NCBI GenBank assembly: GCA_021807105.1
Contig: JAKAPL010000036.1
Span: forward strand, 1-35,266
Source: Myxococcales bacterium
Lineage (GTDB): Bacteria > Myxococcota > Myxococcia > Myxococcales > JAKAPL01
Direction: 5' to 3'
Length of the DNA stretch: 35,266 bases
The notes below the pieces were generated by a model. It searched no databases and was not told where the DNA came from. It saw only the letters and a program-made list of their open reading frames with translations. The position numbers and the translations under genes were made by a program. Of the stretch, positions 30,748-35,266 are shown piece by piece; the first letter of the stretch is position 1, and each line of letters starts with the position of its first letter.

Positions 30748-32957
30748 GTCGTGCCGGTCGGACAGACCGTGGAGCCCGCGGTGCAGCTCTCGACGCAGAG
30801 GCCCCACGAGGCTCCGGAGACGACGGTCGCGCAGGTATCCCCCGCCGGGCATCCGGGCCCGCCGTCGGCGGCGGTCGGGGCGCCGATCGCGCAAAACGCG
30901 AGGCACTCGTCGCTGTCCCCGGTGGTCGGCCCGTAACAGTAACCGCTCGCGCAGAGGCCCGACGCCGCGGGCCGCGTGCTGCCGATGGTGCATGCTCCGT
31001 ACTGCCCGACGCTCCCCTGCAGGTAACAGGTCCCCTCCGAGGACCCCGGGGACGGCGGCACGCAGAAGCCGTCGTTCGGGCTGGTCACCGTGCAAGGCCC
31101 CCAATTGTTCGTGCAGCTCACCGGATAGCAGTTGCTCCCCGAGAGGGCCGGCCACCCCGATGGGGCCGTGCTGGAACACGTCGCGCTCGGGTCGCCGCAG
31201 TCCGCCGGCTGCGTGCAGGGCTCGACGCAGACGGCCTCGGGGCTCGTGCCGACGCACTGAAGCGGGTAGGGCGTCTGCGAGCAGCCCGTGCTGGCCACGC
31301 AGTAATCGAACTCGGTCGGGAGCTCGCAGCTGCTCGCCGTAGCCGCCTTGTTCAGAGTGCAGGAGAGCGACGCGCAGCAGTCGGTCGGCTGGGTGCAGCT
31401 CGTCCCCTCCGAGCAGGTCCCCGCCCAGCAGTAGCCGCGCGCGCAGGAGGCGCTGCAACAGGTCGCGTCCGTCGAGCACGTGCCGCCGTTGACGGTGCAG
31501 GCGACGCAAGTGCCTGCGCTGCAGGTGAGGCCGGCGTTGCAGGTGATCCCGCTGCAGCAGGGCTCGTTCGCGGCGCCGCAGGCGGACTGGCCGACGCAGG
31601 TGCCGCCGCTGCAGGTGAGGCCGGCGTTGCAGGTGATCCCGCTGCAGCAGGGCTCGTTCGCGGCGCCGCAGGCCGACTGGCCGACGCAGGTGCCGCCGCT
31701 GCAGGTGAGGCCGGCGTTGCAGGTGATCCCGCCGCAGCAAGGGGCGTCCTGCGTGCCGCACGAGCCGCAGACGCCGCCAGTGCACACCCCGCCGCAGCAA
31801 TCGGTCGGGGCGTTGCAACTCCCTCCGACGGCGGCGCACGAGCAGATCTTGCTGGCGCCGTACGGCGTGCAGGCTCCCGAGCAGCAGTCCGTGTTCGTCT
31901 TGCAGAGCCGGTTCGTCCCCGCGCAGGAGCAGGTCCCCGCCCCCGTTCCAGCGTCCATGTCGCAGCTCCCCGAACAGCAGTCGAGTCCGTTCTCGCAAGC
32001 GGCCCCGGTCGACGCGCAAGCGCAGACCGGCCCGAGGTAGCCCCCATCGAGGCATTCGCCCGAGCAGCAGTCCGCGTTCGTCTGGCAGACGCCGCTCGTC
32101 GCCTTGCACGCGCAGAGATGGGTCTTCGGGTCGCACGTCCCGCTGCAGCACGAGGGGTTCGCCGCGCAGGTCGCCATGCCGGGAAGGCAGGCGCAGGTCC
32201 CGTCCTGCCCGCAGAGGCCGCTGCAGCAGTTCGCCGCCTCGTGGCAGATGGCGTCGGCGCCGTTGCACTGCGCGCAGGTGCCCCCGGAGCAGACGCCGCT
32301 GCAGCAGTCGAGGGACTGTTGGCAGTTGCCTCCGCCCGCGGTGCAGGCGCAGGTGCCGTTCGTACAGCGGCCGCTGCAGCAGGGCAGGATGGCGCAGCTC
32401 TCCCCGCCGATGGCGCAGGTCGGCCCACCGCTGGAGCTGGAGGCTCCGCTCGTGCCGGAGGTACCGCTCGTCCCGCTCGTCCCGCTCGTACCGCTGGTGC
32501 CGCTCGTCCCGCTGGTGCCGCTGGTGCCGCTCGTCCCGCTGGTGCCGCTCGTCCCGCTGGTGCCGCTCGTCCCGCTGGTGCCGCTCGTTCCCCCGCTCGT
32601 CGTCGCCGTGCCGTTGGCCACGCCGCACGCCGGGGAGAGGCCGCCGAGGTGGCTCTGCCAGCAGCCCTCGACCTGCGCGCCCCACGCCGTCTCCTGGCTG
32701 ACCGATGCTCCCGCCGGGCAGGCGGGCAGCGCCGAGAGGCACTGGGTGTAGCCGGCGAGGAGGTTCTTGTCGGTGGTGGTGCAGCCGGACAGTGCGGCTT
32801 CGCAGGTGGCGGGAGACGGCGCGACGACGCCGGTCCCGCTCATGCACGCGCCGTTCTTCGCCATGAAGGACTGCACCTGCGAGCAGTAGTCGCCGTTCTG
32901 GCAGGCGGCGAATGGGACGGTGGGGAGGACGATGGCGAGCAACCGCGCGATCTTCAT
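30723..32957 (-). CDS. Large Cys-rich lipoprotein with TSG and 30-residue repeats
   Basis: 744 residues. Signal peptide MKIARLLAIVLPTVPFAAC with lipobox-like PFAAC, then a Cys-containing domain (20-125). A run of about 14 Thr-Ser-Gly triplets forms a flexible linker. About 25 cysteine-knot-like units 'CCSG.C..G.C' follow. Three nearly identical 30-residue units (CCSGITCNAGLTCSGGTC...) lie around codons for 31505-31745. The last 200 residues are a different Cys-rich region ending VCPTGTTCLNSFCQ. Surface location is inferred and function is unknown. GAGG precedes the ATG at 32957. Its stop overlaps the methyltransferase start, so the two may be coupled. Repeats of this kind vary by slippage. 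Confidence 0.8.
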   Translation of the reverse strand: MKIARLLAIVLPTVPFAACQNGDYCSQVQSFMAKNGACMSGTGVVAPSPATCEAALSGCTTTDKNLLAGYTQCLSALPACPAGASVSQETAWGAQVEGCWQSHLGGLSPACGVANGTATTSGGTSGTSGTSGTSGTSGTSGTSGTSGTSGTSGTSGTSGTSGTSGTSGTSGASSSSGGPTCAIGGESCAILPCCSGRCTNGTCACTAGGGNCQQSLDCCSGVCSGGTCAQCNGADAICHEAANCCSGLCGQDGTCACLPGMATCAANPSCCSGTCDPKTHLCACKATSGVCQTNADCCSGECLDGGYLGPVCACASTGAACENGLDCCSGSCDMDAGTGAGTCSCAGTNRLCKTNTDCCSGACTPYGASKICSCAAVGGSCNAPTDCCGGVCTGGVCGSCGTQDAPCCGGITCNAGLTCSGGTCVGQSACGAANEPCCSGITCNAGLTCSGGTCVGQSACGAANEPCCSGITCNAGLTCSAGTCVACTVNGGTCSTDATCCSASCARGYCWAGTCSEGTSCTQPTDCCASLSCTLNKAATASSCELPTEFDYCVASTGCSQTPYPLQCVGTSPEAVCVEPCTQPADCGDPSATCSSTAPSGWPALSGSNCYPVSCTNNWGPCTVTSPNDGFCVPPSPGSSEGTCYLQGSVGQYGACTIGSTRPAASGLCASGYCYGPTTGDSDECLAFCAIGAPTAADGGPGCPAGDTCATVVSGASWGLCVESCTAGSTVCPTGTTCLNSFCQ
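31505..31745 (-). repeat. 90-bp tandem repeat inside the 744-residue lipoprotein
   Basis: Two full and one partial 90-bp unit (30 codons, frame preserved) are almost identical, including synonymous positions. This implies recent duplication within the gene. Confidence 0.75.
32461..32592 (-). repeat. 9-bp (Thr-Ser-Gly) minisatellite in the lipoprotein linker
   Basis: About 14 tandem units of the form GT[A/C/G]CCGCT[C/G] on the plus strand, differing only at two synonymous positions, encode (TSG)n. The frame is neutral to gain or loss of units. Confidence 0.85.
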
Positions 32958-33210
32958 GAGGACCTCGTTTCCGGGGAGCGATGGGGCGAAAGAAGAGAGC
33001 GACGCAGCCCTCGGGAGGCCGTGGATCGACCGCGGCCAGTGGAGTTGCCGCGCGGCGACGGCCCAAGTCTACATCGTCTTCGCGGGAGCACCCCTGAAGC
33101 TGCGCGCGGCGAGAACATGGGCGGGGTATTAGACGAGTTGCTGCCCGGAGGGAAGGGGCGCTCGCGGGCGCTGCTCCTTAGATGGCAGCACGGCCGACCG
33201 GACGCCTGAG

Positions 33211-33417
33211 CCCGTCTTATTCACGGTACGGCGTAGCGAGGCGTTCGAGACCGCAGCCGAGAAGGGCAAGCGCAGCGACGACCGACGAGGCGTGCGTAAA
33301 GCACGCCGCAGGAGGAAGGAGCGAGCACACCCCCCCATGTCGTTGGAGGGGTGGCAAGCCCCCCCTTCGCAGGCGCGGGATCGGACGCCGCAGCAGCCGG
33401 ACCGTGAATAAGACGGG
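33211..33417 (-). repeat. Family 1 inverted-repeat element, copy F (207 bp)
   Basis: Perfect 17-bp termini CCCGTCTTATTCACGGT / ACCGTGAATAAGACGGG, both arms, and the inner module that reads GGGGGGCTTGCCACCCCTCC on the minus strand. It is flanked by CTGAG on both sides (33206-33210 and 33418-33422), a perfect 5-bp direct repeat. It lies in the 957-bp gap upstream of the 744-residue lipoprotein. The 253 bp between that gene and this copy (32958-33210) shows nothing recognisable. Confidence 0.9.
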
Positions 33418-33449
33418 CTGAGCGGCGTTGGCGTGGCCGCGCGGGTGGG

Positions 33450-33765
33450 GGGGGCGCACCCGACAAGGGGAGGAGCGTACCCGACAAGGGGAGGGGCGCG
33501 TCCCTCCCAGGGAGGAGCGCACCCGACAAGGGGAGGAGCGCGTCCCTCCCAGGGAGGAGCGCGTCCCTCCCAGGGAGGAGCGCGTCCCTCCCAGGGAGGA
33601 GCGTGTCCCTCCCAGGGAGGAGCGTGTCCCTCCCAGGGAGGAGCGCGTCCCTCCCAGGGAGGAGCGTGCCCCTCCCAGGGAGGAGCGTGTCCCTCCCAGG
33701 GAGGAGCGCGTCCCTCCCAGGGAGGAGCGCGTCCCTCCCAGGGAGGAGCGTGCCCGACAGCGGGA
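33450..33765. repeat. 21-bp tandem minisatellite with self-palindromic unit
   Basis: About 15 units of 21 bp. Eleven read G[C/T]GTCCCTCCCAGGGAGGAGC or a near variant; four are an alternative type with CCCGACAAGGGGAGGAGC-like sequence. The core CCTCCCAGGGAGG is a perfect palindrome, so every unit can form its own small hairpin on either strand. The frame stays open because 21 is divisible by three, but there is no RBS or codon signal. I read it as noncoding. Confidence 0.88.
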
Positions 33766-33914
33766 GGCGCGTCCCCGCCCGGCTTCGGGCCGTCTTCCTT
33801 AATCGGTATGGATTTCGGACGAGCGTCCGAATATCGCCTGCGTCACGGGAAAACCATAGCCGTCATGTCAATGGGTTGGCTCTGGCGCAGGAGGAATCGC
33901 CACAGGAACGCGGC

Positions 33915-34901
33915 CTACTTCATCCCGAGCACGCCCGTCCAGACGTCCCCGTCCATGGCCGCGGCGACGAGGCGCGTGCCGGCGGCGTTCATGGCGATCG
34001 CCGACCAGGACTGGGCGCCAGGGGCGGTCTGGTCCGTCCAGGTCGCGCCGCCATCGGCGGAGAGGAAGAGGTCCCCGCCGAGGACCGCCGCGGCGAGGCG
34101 CAGACCGGTCCGGTCGGAGGCGACGGCCCCCCAGTCGCGGTTCCCGGCTCCGGCCCGCGGCGTCCAGGTGGCGCCGCCATCCGCGGAGGTGTAGAGGCCG
34201 CCCGGGCTCGCCGCGGCGATGAGGCGGGTGCCGGTTCCGTCGGCGGCGACGGCCTGCCAGGCACGGCTGCCGGCGGCCGGCCGGTCGGCCCAGGCGAGGC
34301 CGCCGTTCTCCGACGTGAAGATCTCCCCGCCGGCGATCGCGGCGACGAGGTGGAGGCCGAGCGGTTCGGACGCGACGGCGGCCCAGGCCCGCGCGCCCGC
34401 CGCCTTCTGGTCGGTCCAGGTCGCGCCGCCGTCGACGGAGGTCCAGATGTCACCCTGAAGGGCCACGGCGACGAGGTTCGCGCCGGTCGAGTCGGAGGCG
34501 ATGGATCGCCACGAGGCCGTGGCGGCGGAGGCCTGGTCGCTCCAGGTCGCGCCGGCGTTCGCCGAGGTGAAGACGTCGCCTCCGAAGACCGCGGCGGCGA
34601 GGCGCGTCCCGGCGGCGTCCGAGGCGACGGTGAACCAGTTGTTCCTGCCCGCGCAGGCCCGGTCGGTCCAACTCGCGCCCGAGTCGGCGGAGGTGAAGAT
34701 GTCGCCGCCCTTGACCGCGGCGATGAGGCGCGTACCGGTCGCGTCGGAGGCGACGGCGCGCCAATTCCGGCTGCCGGAGGTGGTCTGGTCCGTCCAGACG
34801 GCGAGGACGGGGGCGGGCCCGGAGCCTGCGTCCGGCGCCGCCTTTACGGGGTGGGTGCAAGCGGCGATCGAGAGGAGGAGGAGCGAGCGGGAGCGCGACA
34901 C
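33915..34901 (-). CDS. Lipoprotein with seven BNR/beta-propeller-like repeats
   Basis: 328 residues. Signal peptide MSRSRSLLLLSIAAC with lipobox SIAAC (C15), then seven tandem units of about 41 residues. Each reads roughly 'WTDQ.A.G.R.W.AVASD.TGTRL.AAV.GGDIFTS.DGGATW'. The 'S.DGG.TW' element is the Asp-box (BNR) signature of sialidase-type and Ycf48-like propellers, so a seven-bladed propeller is predicted. There are no sialidase catalytic residues (no RIP motif), so a binding or scaffolding role is more likely than enzymatic. GTG start at 34901 with GGAGG 8 nt upstream. Near-identical units indicate recent internal duplication. Confidence 0.82.
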   Translation of the reverse strand: MSRSRSLLLLSIAACTHPVKAAPDAGSGPAPVLAVWTDQTTSGSRNWRAVASDATGTRLIAAVKGGDIFTSADSGASWTDRACAGRNNWFTVASDAAGTRLAAAVFGGDVFTSANAGATWSDQASAATASWRSIASDSTGANLVAVALQGDIWTSVDGGATWTDQKAAGARAWAAVASEPLGLHLVAAIAGGEIFTSENGGLAWADRPAAGSRAWQAVAADGTGTRLIAAASPGGLYTSADGGATWTPRAGAGNRDWGAVASDRTGLRLAAAVLGGDLFLSADGGATWTDQTAPGAQSWSAIAMNAAGTRLVAAAMDGDVWTGVLGMK

Positions 34902-35021
34902 GGACAGGGCCTCCGAGACGCCGGGAATGAACCCCTAATCTACTACTTCTTCCGAGAATGCTCGTGCGGCACGAAGATTCTTGCAGGCGGAAGCGAAGGC
35001 GCGAGTCGATTGGGGGGGGCG

Positions 35022-35122
35022 GGGGGAGCTCCGCTCCCCCTGCCTCGACCGCCGTCAGGCGGTCCGGAAGACGTGGCGCGGCCACCCCTTGGCGGTGTTG
35101 GGTTCCCGGCCGTGAATGGCCG
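35022..35122. other. Cluster of three hairpins upstream of copy G
   Basis: GGGGGAGC/GCTCCCCC (35022-35040, 3-nt loop), GACCGCC/GGCGGTC (35047-35064, 4-nt loop) and CGGCC/GGCCG (35107-35122) follow each other, next to a G-run at 35012-35026. It is noncoding; the 240 bp between the propeller gene and copy G contains no gene. Confidence 0.5.
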
Positions 35123-35143
35123 CGCTGCGAGGCAGGGGTTCAG

Positions 35144-35266
35144 CCCGTCTTATTCACGGTCCGGCTGCTGCGGCGTCCGATCCCGCGCCTGCGAAGGGCG
35201 TGCTCGCTCCTTCCTCCTGCGGCGTGCTTTACGCACGCCTCGTCGGTCGTCGCTGCGCTTGCCCTT
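35144..35266 (+). repeat. Family 1 element, copy G, truncated by the window end
   Basis: Starts CCCGTCTTATTCACGGTCCGG. It continues through the GCTGCTGCGGCGTCCGATCC arm, CTCGCTCCTTCCTCCTGCGG and GCGTGC-TTTAC-GCACGC, then stops at the window edge before the right arm. It lacks the GGGGGGCTTGCC module present in copies A and F. Confidence 0.85.

Noticed and set aside
30748-33066. N-terminal extension of the methyltransferase to 1219 residues
   Set aside because: The upstream part is a shifted frame through the Cys-rich lipoprotein (for example the Glu-Arg-His-Gln-Arg-Asp pattern from the TSG repeat). The GTG at 30747 gives a normal methyltransferase.
33450-33765. CRISPR array
   Set aside because: Units are contiguous 21-mers with no spacers, and no cas genes are present.
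33433-34194. Repeat protein encoded by the 21-bp minisatellite
   Set aside because: Frames stay open only because the period is divisible by three. There is no RBS, and the frame continues antisense into the propeller lipoprotein.

Overview
The window comes from a very GC-rich bacterium. Secreted lipoproteins with Asp-Gly-Gly linkers and dense cysteines, a eukaryote-type Ser/Thr kinase, and abundant acyl-CoA enzymes and housekeeping genes together suggest a Myxococcota/deltaproteobacterium-like genome. This is inferred from gene style only; no taxonomic marker was compared. Gene density is high and both strands are used.

Layout. 1-1278: remains of two insertion sequences, the start of a minus-strand transposase cut by the window edge and an IS630-type element. 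1493-5378: minus-strand genes hemB, a DUF4177-like protein, an RDD membrane protein and a fused double ATP-grasp (Ddl-like) enzyme. 5468-6175: DUF2267-like protein. 6498-9648: tightly coupled operon MaoC / acyl-CoA dehydrogenase / MaoC / malyl-CoA-lyase-like enzyme, followed by an Rrf2 regulator. 10279-13778: two minus-strand exported proteins (ASH-type lipoprotein; serine protease fused to Sel1 repeats). 14019-17394: EamA transporter and Lon protease. 17585-23778: two Cys-rich lipoproteins flanking a DnaC-type helicase loader with its partner, a Ser/Thr kinase and tRNA-Arg. 23914-28928: cysS, isoaspartyl peptidase, tmk, a CinA/MoaB-like gene and an SDR dehydrogenase. 29031-34901: a 44-residue zinc-ribbon protein, an orphan N6-adenine methyltransferase, a 744-residue Cys-rich lipoprotein and a beta-propeller lipoprotein.

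The most striking feature is not a gene. Seven copies of an inverted-repeat element (family 1; complete copies about 95-243 bp; ends CCCGTCTTATTCACGG / CCGTGAATAAGACGGG) are scattered between genes at 6203, 12164, 25371, 26416, 29216, 33211 and 35144. Two copies are flanked by perfect 5-bp direct repeats. One copy has the same substitutions in both arms. One is nested in a second inverted-repeat family (CTAG ends; copies at 22520 and 25353). One supplies the start codon of the isoaspartyl peptidase gene, while the second family supplies the stop codons of that gene and of cysS. No transposase that obviously matches either family is in the window. A 21-bp, self-palindromic minisatellite lies beside one copy.

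Several genes lack a Shine-Dalgarno and instead carry a TANNNT-like -10 box 6-8 nt before the start codon, which suggests frequent leaderless transcription. No computation or database search was run; family names come from motif recognition.
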